From Valencia hispanica (Eukaryota > Chordata > Actinopteri > Cyprinodontiformes > Valenciidae): a stretch of DNA of 64,000 nucleotides. The stretch spans positions 7,351,280 through 7,415,279 of the forward strand of contig OY747702.1 in assembly GCA_963556495.2 (NCBI GenBank). Direction: 5' to 3'. Under the pieces are notes generated by a model. That model made no database searches and was not told where the DNA came from. It worked only from the letters and a program-made list of their open reading frames with translations. Below are positions 54,004-64,000 of this stretch, one piece after another; the first letter of the stretch is position 1, and every line of letters starts with the position of its first letter. Made by a program: the position numbers and the translations under genes.

Positions 54004-54605
54004 CAGGTAAATGCCGCCCGGTGAGCACCGCCCAAACCGGTTTACCCGACTTGCGGACGTAGGTGAAGACAGGGGCGTGATAAATACAGCGAATACAAAG
54101 CAGAGCAGGGGCGTGTCAAACGCTGATTGGTGGACTGTTTTTTATCAGTAACTTTAGTAGTTTGATAGATTTCTTATTTCCAGCTTAAAGCACCCAGGTT
54201 TAAAGTGATGTTTTTTAAAATCCTTATCTGTTTTTAAAGACTGTGTAATGGTGCATTTTTAAAATCAACAAAAGGATGAGCATCTGCTTCAACATAGCTG
54301 TGGGTGAATAAATTCTCTTTTTAGTGCTCTTACAAGTTTAATTTATCATGGTTGAATTGTTAGAATCAGATGTAATGGTGTCTCTAGAGTGTTGGAGCTA
54401 ATGTGGTTTTAAATTAAAGTCAGGAAGCTAAAAAGCACCTTTTAACTGTTTAAAATAAAATGGAATGCTCAAGGAGTCATGTTGAGACAGAGCCCAGACC
54501 GTATAATATTAAAGGGACTTGTTCGGACATGTTCTGATGACACTGAGGAGTTAGATTCAAACCATTGGGGGCGCTATATATACTATAGGCTGTAATTTAA
54601 TTTTT

Positions 54606-55176
54606 GAGCCACTAGGGGGAGGTATTTTCACATTTGGGTGTAATGTTACTTTGATCCACTAGAGGGGGCCAATTATACAATAGGCTGTTATATTAATTTT
54701 GAACCACTAGAGGGAGGTATTTTCACATTTGGGTGTAATACTATTTATTGGGCCACTAGGGGGAGGTATTTTCATATATGCATGTAGTTTAATTTTTGAG
54801 CCACTAGGGGGAGGTATTTTCATATTTGCATGTAATGTTACTTTGATCCACTAGAGGGGGCCAATTATACAATAGGCTGTTATATTAATTTTGAACCACT
54901 AGAGGGAGGCATTTATAAGTTTTGGTGTAATAGTATTTATTGGGCCACTAGGGGGAGGTATTTTCATTTTTTGCATTTAGTTTAATTGTAGAACCACTAG
55001 AGGGAGCCATTTAGTGCCATATTTTGACAGGTGGGCGTGACCATCAGGGGGCGTACCCTATTTCGACAGGTGGGCGTGTCCTATTTTGACAGGTGGGCGT
55101 GGCCACCAGGGGGCGTACCCCATTTTGACAGGTGGGTGTGTCCTATCTTGACAGGTGGGCGTGCCCACCAGGGGGC
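54606..55176 (-). promoter_or_regulatory. Array of CTCF-like core motifs in the right repeat
   Basis: Mirror image of 32256-32823: CCACTAGGGGGA and CCACTAGAGGGG words about every 48 bp, plus CCACCAGGGGGC at 55165-55176 and one more GGTGG-type site. Orientation is opposite to the left array. Confidence 0.5.
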
Positions 55177-55389
55177 GTATCCCGTTTTGACAGATGGGCG
55201 GGGTCATCAGGGGGCGGAGCTTATTGTGACAGGTGGGTGTGGTCATCAGGGGCGGAGCTTATTGTGACAGGGCGGAGCTTGTCACGGCAGTCAGGGTGCC
55301 CGCAAAAGTGGGTGTAACCGGTGTAATCTGTTATTGATCCGCAAATGCCGAATCTGTGAATACTTTTCTAACTTTTTGGAGCTTTGTTG

Positions 55390-55891
55390 CATCAGATTAC
55401 TTTCTTTAATATCAGGGAGCAATTCATAACAAAACGAGCGTAAAACAGGCTGGGGAGAGGGTAAACTGAAACTGTGGCGAGTAAAACAGTTATCACGAGC
55501 ACAGGAATTTTCTAACAGAAAATCACATTTTTTCCTCACTTTTGCAAGACGTTCTCTTCGTTTTCCTCGTGCTACACTTACTTATCCCATCTGCACCCTC
55601 TCGCTTCTGATGGTTGCGCTCTCTCACTTCCAGATTTCTCTGGGAGTGACGTCACAGATCCAGACTAGACTAGACAATGCACGATTTTACTTTACGTGTT
55701 TCTGGTCTGCTTTTACTGTGTTACATAAAAAAAAGCATGCTATTCTTTCAGAATCTAATTTCAGATTTTTGTGTAATTTCTTACAAAGTGATCTGTTATT
55801 GTTACAGTGTAATTTAGTCAGTTTTGCAATGGTTGACCCATGCAATGGTTGCCTATCTGCAGTTTGTTATTTAACTATTCTATTTAACAGG
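55390..55891 (+). repeat. Inner part of inverted-repeat family X, left copy
   Basis: TTACTTTCTTTAATATCAGG, then CGTAAAACAGGCTGGGGAGA, CACGAGCACAGGAATTTTCT and on to CTATCTGCAGTTTGTTATTT. It pairs with 62641-63185 in reverse with scattered differences. Together with 31345-31514 it makes one copy split by the Polinton. Confidence 0.85.
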
Positions 55892-56240
55892 AAGAAACCT
55901 CCAGCAGAACCAGGCTCAGTAGGAGCGACCATCTGCCACGACCGTCTGGGGGTTTGAGAAGACAGAGCAGAGACACAGAAGGAACAGAAGATCTGATATA
56001 AGAGTACTTTCTATGTTACAGAAAGTAAAAAGTTGATAACAGGACACAGTGGATGTTCAGTTAATGGGAGCATCATCCCAGTCGATGCCCCCCGTCCAAC
56101 CGGGCAACGCAGCCAAGTAGGACACCAGACCAGGACACCAGACTAGGTATATCTTCTATGGAGAGAAAAACACAGAGAACACAAAGTTAACAGTCGAAAT
56201 AACAGAATGTACTGTAATACAACGAGAATAGTAGTAGAAA
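55885..56240 (-). repeat. Interspersed repeat family R1, copy 4
   Basis: AACAGGAAGAAACCTCCAGC, CCATCTGCCACGACCGTCTG and GAAGGAACAGAAGATCTGAT match copies 1-3. It joins family X exactly at a shared TTAAC. Confidence 0.7.
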
Positions 56241-56859
56241 AGGAAGTAATAATAATAATAAAATTTATTTATAAAGCGCTTTTCATACAAAAAATGCAAT
56301 TCAAAGTGCTTTACAGAATAAAAATCCCCCCCCACAAATTTTAACACAATTATACTACCCTCCCCCAATCCTATCCCCATGTGTGGACACATTAAAGAGC
56401 AACATTAAAAGGAGATTAAAATAGAAAGTAGGATGGACACTGGGCCGAGTACAGATGTGCCAGGTTGGGTAAGGAAACGTCATCAAGGGAGCCATCTGCC
56501 CCAGCAGCAGCGGGTCAACAGCAGCAGCCGAGGCACCGACCCAGGGCGTCCAGAGGAGGGGAGGCCAGGATTGTGACCTCCAGCCAAGCACCCCCTGGAG
56601 AGCACCCAGGCAGCTACAGCCGACCACTGCTCCCAGGGCAGAGGGCTCCCATAGAGGAAACACTGGAATGATGTGTCTGTTTTTTTTTTCATCTGTGTAA
56701 AACAGGCTAACATGTTAAAATACACAAATAAATAAATAGATCGATAGGTAGGTAAATTAATAAATACATTAAATTAACGAGATAAGTACAAGACCAAGTA
56801 GTGAAACACTGATCAATAAAAGCATGAAAAGCAAATAACAGGCAGTAAATAGTAATCAG

Positions 56860-58916
56860 TTAATTAAAAGCTAGGCTAAAAAGGTTAAAAAGGTGAGTCT
56901 TGAGCCTACTTTTAAAAACATGAACGTTCTCTGCGGCCCTAAGGTCCTCAGGCAGCCTGTTCCAGAGATGAGGGCCATAATAATGGAAAGACGCCTCACC
57001 ATGAGTGTGTGTCCTGACTTTTGGGATGACAAGTAGACGGCTGCCAGAGGAGCGCAGAGACCGCGAAGGTTCATATGGTAAAAGCAGCTCTGATACATAA
57101 GAAGGCCCAAGACCATTAAGACACTTAAAAACCATTAAAAGAACCTTAAAATCGATCCTAAGACACACAGGGAGCCAATGCAGTGATTCTAAGACAGGTG
57201 TAATGGGTTCCCGTCTCCTGGTCGTCGTCAGGACACGTGCTGCTGAATTTTGTAGGAGTTGTAAACCTGATATACTCTTTTTGGGAAGATCAGAAAGCAG
57301 GGCATTACAGTAATCAATCCTACTGGTGATAAAAGCATGCATCAGCGTCTCCGTGTTGGCCCGAGAGAGAATGGGGTGGACTCTGGCGATGTTCTTAAGG
57401 TGATAAAAACCTATTTTAGTGATATTTTTAATGTGAGGGATAAAAGTCAGCTCAGATTCAAAAATCACACCCAGGTTCTTCACTTGTAAAGAAGGATTAA
57501 AAGACAGTGATTGTAGTTTTGGTAAAAGCTTCTCTCTCTGAGCCTCAGGACCATGACTAAAACTTCAGTTTTGTCCTGGTTGAGCTGGAGAAAGTTTTCT
57601 GCCATCCAGGATTTGATGTCTAAAATGCAGTTAAAAAGTGCATCCATTGGCCTAGTGTCATCGGGAGACATGGAGATGTACAGCTGTGTATCGTCAGCAT
57701 AACTGAGAAAGTTGACTCCATGTCTCCTGATGACGCTGCCAAGAGGGAGCATATAAAGGTTAAAAAGCACTGGGCCTAAAATTGAACCCTGGGGCACACC
57801 ACATGTAATCATGTGGACCCTAGAAGAGCAGGTATCTAAACTTACCATAAAAGTCCTGTCTGTGAGATAGGATGTAAACCATTTGTGAACATCACCAGAG
57901 ACGCCGATCTGTTTTAAACGAGTTAAAAGAATAGTGTGGTCTACTGTATCAAAGGCAGCGCTTAGATCCAGTAGAACCAACACTGTCACCTTCTGAGCGT
58001 CATAATTTAATCTAAAATCATTTAAAATCATCAGAAGGGCAGTCTCTGTGCTGTGGTTCACCCTAAAACCAGACTGAAATTTCTCCAGGACATTGTGCTC
58101 ATTAGTAAAATCATTAAGTTGAATTAAAACAAGCTTTTCTAAAACCTTGCTTAAAAATGGTAAGTTTGATACCGGTCTAAAATTATTAAAATCATTAAAA
58201 TCTAAATTGCTCTTCTTCAGCAGGGGCTTCACTACCGCCCCTTTAAAGGCGGCAGGAAAGACCCCCGTCTGAAGGGAGCAATTCATCATGGTTAAAATCT
58301 CATCCCTAAAAGATTCATAAAATGGCTTAAAAAATGAAGTGGGAATCGGGTCCAAAACACATGTGGTGGGCCTCACTGAGGAGAAAACTTTATCAAGAGT
58401 CTCAGCCTCTACCAGGACAAAACTGTCCAGTGTTTCCTCTGGTAGAGACACACAATCAGATTTGTCTAAAACCATGGGACTTTGAGAAGATAAAATGTTA
58501 CATCTGATGGTGTCTACCTTCCCCCTGAAGTGGTCTGCGAATTCCTCACAAAGATTGTTTGAGGGGGTTTTCTGAAATGCATTAGTAGTACAGTTAAAAT
58601 TTTTATCAATAGTGGAAAAAATTATTTTAGGATTATTTTTATTGTCTGATATGATTTTTGCAAAGTAAGCATTTCTTGAATTTCTTACAGCATTATTATA
58701 GGATTTGAGAAGTTCTGTGTATAATTGATGGTTTATCGTGGTTTTATTTTTTCTCCATTTTCTCTCTGCCGCCCTGCAGTCGCTCTTTAGTTTTTTAAGA
58801 TTGTTATTTCTCCATGGCGCTGCAAGTTTTGAATATGAGCGTTTCACTCTAAGTGGAGCCAGCAGGTCAAGAGTGGACTGAAGTCTTCTGTTAATATCAC
58901 TGGCGATAAAAATCAC
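56860..58916 (-). pseudogene. L2 ORF2 reverse transcriptase and C-terminus, one frameshift
   Basis: The frame 58916-57480 (478 codons) contains FRPVSNLPFLSKVLEKL, VLLDLSAAFDTVDHTILL, ITCGVPQGSILGPVLF and YADDTQLY (about 57704-57680). The next frame 57483-56860 (207 codons) continues with LGVIFESELTF, NAARVLTTTRR, LHWLPV and LWNRLPEDLRA. They overlap by 4 bp in different frames, so a single frameshift near 57480 separates them. The enzyme copies LINE RNA at the nicked target. Confidence 0.8.
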
Positions 58917-59515
58917 AGGGGGCAGGTAAGAGAGTAGGAGGAAACTTTTGGAAAACTTCTAGAAAACCTGCAGCCACTTCAGGGGTTAGATGGTGCTTCC
59001 TGACAGTTCTCACAGAGGTCTCCTGCTGGATAAAACTGGTGATGCTAAAAAACACACAGTAATGGTCAGAGACAGCCAAGTCAACAACAGAGGACACACG
59101 GGTGGACAAGCCAAGTCCATGTGTAGATTAAAATCACCAACTAAAATTATCCTTTCAAAGGAGCTGTACAAAATTTATAAAAACTCTTTTTAGGAGGCCT
59201 ATAAACTGTGACACATAAAATCTGAGGAGTGCTAAAAACAGTTGCATTATATTCAAAACTACTAAAATTATCAAATAAAACAGGTTTGGCTGAAAGCGTT
59301 GATGAACTAATAAAAGCAGTTCCACCTCCCCTTTTGCAACTCCTCGTGGAATAAGTGAAGTTAAAATTTGGTGGGGAGGTCTCTGTAAGAACAACAGGGG
59401 CATGTGTACTCAGCCATGTTTCTGTTAAAAATAAACAATGTATATTATGATCTAAAATTAGGTCATTTATTATAAAAGTTTTATTCAGCAGAGAGCGAAC
59501 ATTTAAAAGTGCCAT
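58897..59515 (-). pseudogene. L2 ORF2 endonuclease, internally deleted
   Basis: 59515-59150 holds the APE-type start (LNVRSLLNKTFIINDLI, LTETWL). GDFNLHMD-type coding is visible just after in another frame (about 59145-59115). 59109-58897 has SSVVDLAVSDHYCVFF, the SDH motif at the end of the domain. The expected 60-80 residues between are missing, so the nuclease is dead. Confidence 0.7.
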
Positions 59516-59737
59516 ATTAAAAGTGGTTGGAGATGGAGTGACTGTATGATTTACTGGGGGTAGGACTTTTGGTAACTGTTTGAGATTATTAGAGTTGCAT
59601 TTGCTACGTTTTTTATTATTTGTCCGCTCTCTGCTGATAATAACGGATATAGATGATTTAGGGCAAGGTCCAAGTCCGATATGTGAATTACTGTTAAAAT
59701 CAGAACTGAGTTCGTAGGAGCAGGGACCAGCTGCACA

Positions 59738-61056
59738 TCAGGATGTGGCGGAAGGGGCAGAGACGGCAGGTGCATATGGGGCTGGTGTGGTAGACAGGGG
59801 GGGGCGAGGGCATGCCAGGCTCATTGCCAGCATGCGGGCACCCTGTCTATTAAGATGTAGTCCATCTGGACCAAACAATTGACTCCTGCCCCAGAAAATG
59901 TTAAAATTGTCTATAAAACCAATATTGTGCATCACGGTGGCAGAGGAAAGCCAGGTGTTAAGAGATTAAAGTCTGCTAAAACGACCAATACCTCTGCCAA
60001 CAGTGGGGGTGGGGCCAGAAATAAAAACAGACACGTGTGTATTTTAAAAGATTAAACAAATGAATAAAATACAGCTTCAGCTACTGCTGTTAACGAATGT
60101 CGTTGGTTCCGGCGTGAATAATAATTCTACTCACAGATGGGTGATGTTGGATATGGTCCAGGATCTGTTCAGCAATATCCTTTACAGTGGCTCCAGGAAA
60201 ACACAGTGTGACCGCTCCTCTCATCCTTACATTCCTGATAATAGAGTCTCCAATGATGAGCGTGGTGGGCAGCTGGTCTTCAAGCTGATGCTGGGCAGAG
60301 GATCTTTCACGGTCCAGGACCTTTTGGATGTTGGGCGGATTAGCTTCCCCAGGACTGCAGCGATGTGTAGTCGGTGCGAGGGCTCGTTCCGTGGGTTCGG
60401 GGTGTAGTGGAGCGCACTTTGGCAAGTCCTGGGTTTAGCGCGACGTGGAGGGCTGCGGGAGTCCGGCTGCTGCTCCGGCTGCTGGGAGGGGATGGGCGGC
60501 AGGCCTGCGGAACTGCGGTGTTTCAGGGCGGCTGGAGGGACAGTCAGAGGAGGAAAGTCGTGCTCCAGGGCACCGAAGCGGTCTGACAATGGTAGGCTGG
60601 GTGAAGGAGAGCGGTGGCGGCTGCTCCGGGCCCCCCCACTGCGGCCGGGCCCGACCATGGACCAGACACCCTGGAGCACCGGTGTTCAGCTGATGGGGGC
60701 TTTTGGCTTAGCCCCCAGATGGAACCAGCGGTCCTCCTCTGCAGTTGTTGTTGCTCCTCCGGCGTTCAGCAGTCCGAGTCCAGCGATGGATTTCCCCTCC
60801 GCAGCGTCACCGGCTGGCAGGAAATTGTGTCCGCCAGCTGAGCACTGTTGGCGGCAGCAAAAGTCCGGCCGAAGATGATGTCCACGTCGCGCTCGTGGTC
60901 CTGGATTTGATGGAGCGTGGAGATCCTCTGCTCCAGCTCTAGAACTTTCTGTGTTAATTTAAAACAGCCATCACATCCAGGGGTGCAGGTGAGTGAAGGC
61001 ATGACGAAATAAAAAGTAGTCCGTGCTCGGATTAAAAACGCCCCCGATAAAAACAA
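59738..61056 (-). pseudogene. L2 ORF1 with SGNH esterase domain, frameshifted
   Basis: N-terminal part 61056-60766: CTPGCDGCFKLTQKVLELEQ, a Cys pair with a coiled coil. A Pro/Arg-rich linker follows (60679 on). The esterase core is TTLIIGDSIIRNV (about 60250) with the nucleophile Ser in GDS, then HAGTNDIR (about 60110) and, after a break, PDGLHLNRQGARML (about 59860) with the D-x-x-H catalytic pair. These three blocks are the SGNH set known in ORF1 of CR1/L2 LINEs. Frames change at least twice. Confidence 0.7.
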
Positions 61057-61284
61057 GTTGCTAAAAGTCAGTGGTGTTAAAATCCGTTAAAACTAGTCAT
61101 AAAAAACGATTTAAAACCAGTTAAAACCGTGTTTGTTAGGGAGACGAAGTTGGCAAGTCTCTCTGTAGAAGGACGTCGACGCATGTGCAGGTAGTCCAGG
61201 AGACTGCAAAATCTGACGTTTGCAACCACAGTAGCAGAGTGAAAAAAATTGGTAAGTCTGTCCTCCAGCAGTCTAAGCCTATAG

Positions 61285-61660
61285 CAGCATAACTACAGAG
61301 CTAGCTCAGGATGACCTTAGCCACTCTAACTATAGGCTTTATCAAAAAGGAAAGTTTTAAGCCTGGCCTTAAAATGAAACAGTGTCTGCCTCACGGACTA
61401 AAGCTGGGAGCTGGTTCCACAGGAGAGGAGCCTGATAACTAAAAGATCTGCCTCCCATTCTACTTTTAGAAATCCTAGGAACTACAAGTAAACCTGCAAT
61501 CTGAGAGCGAAGTGCTCTGTTGGGAACATATGGAACAATTAGATCTCTGATGTATGATGGAGCTTGATTATTAAGGGCTTTGTATGTAAGAAGAAGGTTC
61601 TTAAATTCTATTCTGGATTTAACAGGGAGCCAATGAAGGGAAGCTTCAGCACCATTAAAG
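61285..61660 (-). mobile_element. L2-type LINE 3' fragment
   Basis: Minus frame 61680-61369 encodes SLHWLPVKSRIEFKNLLLTY, PSYIRDLIVPYVP, GGRSFSYQAPLLWNQLP, the C-terminal block of L2-like ORF2. Only this end is present. Confidence 0.7.
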
Positions 61661-62640
61661 AAAAATTCTTTAAAAATCATACAATGTGATTTCCTGGATA
61701 TTTTTTTACATTCTGTCTCTAATAGTTGAAGTGTACCTATGATGAAAATTACATCATCTTTTTATGTGGGACAATTTGCACGATCGGTAGCTGCCAAATA
61801 TTTTTCTGCCCCACACACACCCACATAGTGTGTGTGTGCAAATATATATATATATATATATAATTTTATTATTATTAGTTTTTTTATTTATTTATCCCCA
61901 TATATATTATTATTATTATATCTGACCAAGCCTCCTCTGAATCATATATATCGACAGGGTAGTGTGTTACTGATGGTAGCCATTGTTACTTTGGTCTCAG
62001 CTGCAGGTCATTCACCAGGTCCCCCTGTGTGGTTCAGGGATTTTAGCTCATCGTTCTTATGATCATTTTGATCCCACCGGGTGAGATCTTGCTTGGAGGG
62101 AGATTATCAGTGGAAGAGCTTCTTAAAGAAGAAGTATCAGGTCTGTGAGGGCCAGAATTCTTGCTTGTTTGTTGATTCTAAATACTTATTTTCTGCACCG
62201 TCATCCAAATAAATTCATTAAAAATCATACAATGTGATTTCTGAGAATGTGTTTTACATTTGCTCACAGTAATATTGACAAATAAAATGTAAATAAAAAA
62301 ATGTATTCCTTCCTGTGAATAAATGAGATATCCCAGTTGTAAACCGCTATTGTTATCGAATCTCTGGCTGAAATGAAAAAATGAGATTCAGATCAATACA
62401 AAAACAATGATATCTTGGAAACAATGCAGCCTAAATGAGTTTTTCAAAGTTAGAAAATAACTAATTGCTAGACTGTAAAGTTTTGGACTGATGCAATCAC
62501 ACCCTATTTTAGGATGATCATATTTTGATTTCCAAAACTAAACATTCTTAGTCCAGTCCTGAAACACTTCAGTCATACTCTGTTTACTTAAAGAAGACTT
62601 TGGATTTTAAAATATTCAGAGTGTTCCTTCTCTCTGTGGT
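61661..62640. other. AT-rich DNA, microsatellite only
   Basis: An AT-dinucleotide run at 61844-61862 and ATT repeats at 61866-61876. No gene or repeat family recognised. Confidence 0.5.
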
Positions 62641-63375
62641 TAAATAGAATAGTTAAATAACAAACTGCAGATAGGCAACTATTGCATGGGTCAACCATTG
62701 CAAAACTGACTTAAAAATATCTGGAAATAAATATGTTGAAATAAATAATTACTGTTCTGTATTAGAAAATTACACTGTAACAATAACAGCTCACTTTGTA
62801 AGAAATTACACAAAAATCTGAAATTAGATTCTGAAAAAATAGCATGCTTTTTTTAAATGTCACGCAGTAAAAGCAGGCCAGAAACACGGAAAGTAAAATC
62901 GTGCATCGTCTAGTCTAGTCTGGATCTGTGACGTCACTCCCAGAGAAATCTGGAAGCGAGAGAGCACAGCCATCAGAAGCAAGAGGGTGCAGATGGGATA
63001 AGCAAGTGTAGCAAGAGGAAAACGAAGAGAACGTCTTGCAAAAGTGAGGATAAAAATTTGATTTTCTGTTAGAAAATTCCTGTGCTCGTGATAACTGTTT
63101 TACTCGCCACAGTTTCAGTTTACCCTCTCCCCAGCCTGTTTTACGCTCGTTTTGTTAAGAATTGCTCCCTCATAAAGAAAGTAATCTGACGCCATAGAGC
63201 TTCTTCTTCTTTTTCCCCCAAAAGACGTCGTCATCTGTCATTGGTTGTTTGGCTTGCCAGTATGCAGTCTCCTGGTTGGCCATTAGTGGCACGAATTTGA
63301 CTGGCCCTCAATCTGTAAAAATGTTTTGTGGTTGTAGGTTTTTGTTTTGAGAGCTCGTAGGTGCAGTGTTGCACA
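62641..63375 (-). repeat. Inverted-repeat family X, right copy (unsplit)
   Basis: Reads in reverse as the outer block (63375-63190, TCTCGTGTGCAACACTGCAC) joined directly to the inner block (63185 to 62641). The join (GAAAGTAATCTGACGCCATA next to GAGCTTCTTCTTC) shows the pre-insertion form of the copy that the Polinton split. Confidence 0.85.
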
Positions 63376-64000
63376 CGAGACCGAGATGTCTCACTCGTAC
63401 AGATTTTTTTGTATGGTGAAACTTTTACGGGTAAAAATTTTATTTGCACACACAGAAAAAAAAACCACAACTACGAAACTGATCTACATGTTTGCAAATA
63501 ATATTTCTGCAGACAAAGGTTTCTTGTACAGCCACAAAATGTTTCTGCGGGTTGATTTTTTTTACACAGCACAACTTGTTTTATACAACTACAAAACATC
63601 TTTTCACATGCAAAATCTTTGTGCACACATGCAAAATCTTTTTGCACGCACAAATTGTCTGTGGCATGATATTGAACCCATACAAATGGCCAGGTCTTCG
63701 GGACGACATCTGTTGGTACCACGACTAGCAGGTACTTTGCCTAATACCAGAACCACAGGCTCTGAACAAGCGCTCTGTACAGATTGAAGCGTCTGCATGG
63801 AAGTATGTGGAACTGCAGAACTGAGCCATGTCTCTGCAAATAGTTTGCCATAATTTTATTATTATCCAAATACCTTTTCAATTAACTAAAATATATTGTT
63901 GACAAAGTGACTAAATAGTTTTCTGAAAATGTACATTTTATGATTAATTGAAATACATTTCTTACATACATTTTCTTTAAGTATCTTAGGGATATAAGGG
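63376..64000. other. AT-rich DNA, nothing recognised
   Basis: Contains short repeated words (CACATGCAAAATCTTT, CACAACTTGTTTTATACAAC) and no supported gene. Frames of 60-146 codons here lack any domain. Confidence 0.4.

Larger units (their letters stand above)
53808..55320 (-). repeat. Polinton terminal inverted repeat, right
   Basis: Reverse complement of 32068-33632 with few substitutions (for example GTTTTTTAAAATCC against GTTTTTTAATATCC) and one fewer 43-bp unit. It directs transcription leftward. Confidence 0.9.
31515..55388. mobile_element. Polinton/Maverick (adintovirus-like) element
   Basis: A 23.9-kb element, about 16 kb without the retrovirus inserted in it. It has inverted ends: AAGCTTCGAAAAA...ACAGATTCGGC at left and the reverse of AAGCTCCAAAAAG...ACAGATTCGGC at right, then long inner repeats (32068-33632 and 53808-55320). 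It codes for the defining set: family B polymerase, retroviral-type integrase, adenain-like protease, packaging ATPase, hexon-like and penton-like capsid proteins. Outer borders are approximate and I could not confirm a 6-bp target duplication. Such elements are both self-synthesising transposons and candidate viruses. Confidence 0.9.
56245..61150 (-). mobile_element. L2-clade LINE with ORF1 and ORF2, near full length
   Basis: Minus strand, 5' to 3': ORF1 (about 61056-59740) with an N-terminal Cys/coiled-coil part and a GDSI...GTND esterase domain; ORF2 with endonuclease (59515-58900), reverse transcriptase (58916-57480) and C-terminal part (57483-56860); then a 3' UTR ending in AATAAT repeats near 56250. 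The reverse transcriptase is the best kept of all LINEs in the window. Confidence 0.8.

Noticed and set aside
31515..55388. Idea that the window is a free viral genome or a contaminating virus contig
   Set aside because: The element is bounded by inverted repeats and split host repeat X, with fish LINEs and a spliced fish gene on the same sequence.
60374..60942. Plus-strand frames of 65-128 codons opposite the L2 ORF1
   Set aside because: GC-rich antisense of ORF1; no known domain and no transcription signal.
63347..63787. 146-codon plus-strand frame
   Set aside because: It begins in family X repeat sequence, continues through AT-rich DNA and shows no domain.

Overview
The window reads as nuclear DNA of a ray-finned (teleost) fish. 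It holds the 5' half of a spliced vertebrate gene, several teleost-type Tc1, L2, L1 and SINE repeats, and one very large virus-like transposon. The species cannot be fixed from the sequence.

Region 1 (1-19880, minus strand) is the 5' half of a host gene that I identify as tectonic-1 (tctn1), a ciliary transition-zone protein. Six coding exons (19604-19880, 19251-19371, 14037-14170, 13390-13538, 11453-11555, 1178-1290) all have GT-AG borders and consistent phases, and give about 299 codons. The rest of the gene lies beyond the left edge. Its introns are stuffed with repeats: Tc1 elements, a full-length but decayed L1-like LINE split by an L2 LINE (itself split by a third LINE tail), a tRNA-like SINE, an L2 LINE ending about 45 bp from a splice acceptor, and a 41-copy 22-bp minisatellite that grew out of a SINE tail.

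Region 2 (19880-31340) is intergenic. It holds a half X-box at the tctn1 promoter, copies of a LINE-tail family, a Tc1 relic split by a THAP-type DNA transposon and other inserts, a broken Ty3/gypsy-like gag-protease fragment and a transposase fragment.

Region 3 (about 31515-55388) is a Polinton/Maverick (adintovirus-like) element with inverted repeats of about 1.5 kb. Rightward genes are two related early-type ORFs, a retroviral-type integrase with a C-terminal chromodomain, penton-like minor capsid protein, a basic core-like protein, hexon-like major capsid protein and an adenain-like protease. Leftward genes are a 117-residue protein, protein-primed family B DNA polymerase, packaging ATPase, a small basic protein and a 173-residue protein. 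Together they cover genome replication, integration, maturation and capsid assembly. All main frames are open. Between the ATPase and the small basic gene sits a defective class I-like endogenous retrovirus (40982-48760) with LTRs that look identical and a 4-bp target duplication; it splits the small gene after its third codon. The Polinton inverted repeats carry a tandem array of CTCF-like core motifs and a TATA promoter. That promoter has been duplicated together with the first early ORF.

Region 4 (55390-64000) is more repeats: a long inverted-repeat family whose other copy was split by the Polinton, an L2 LINE with an esterase-type ORF1, a second L2 fragment, and unclassified AT-rich DNA.
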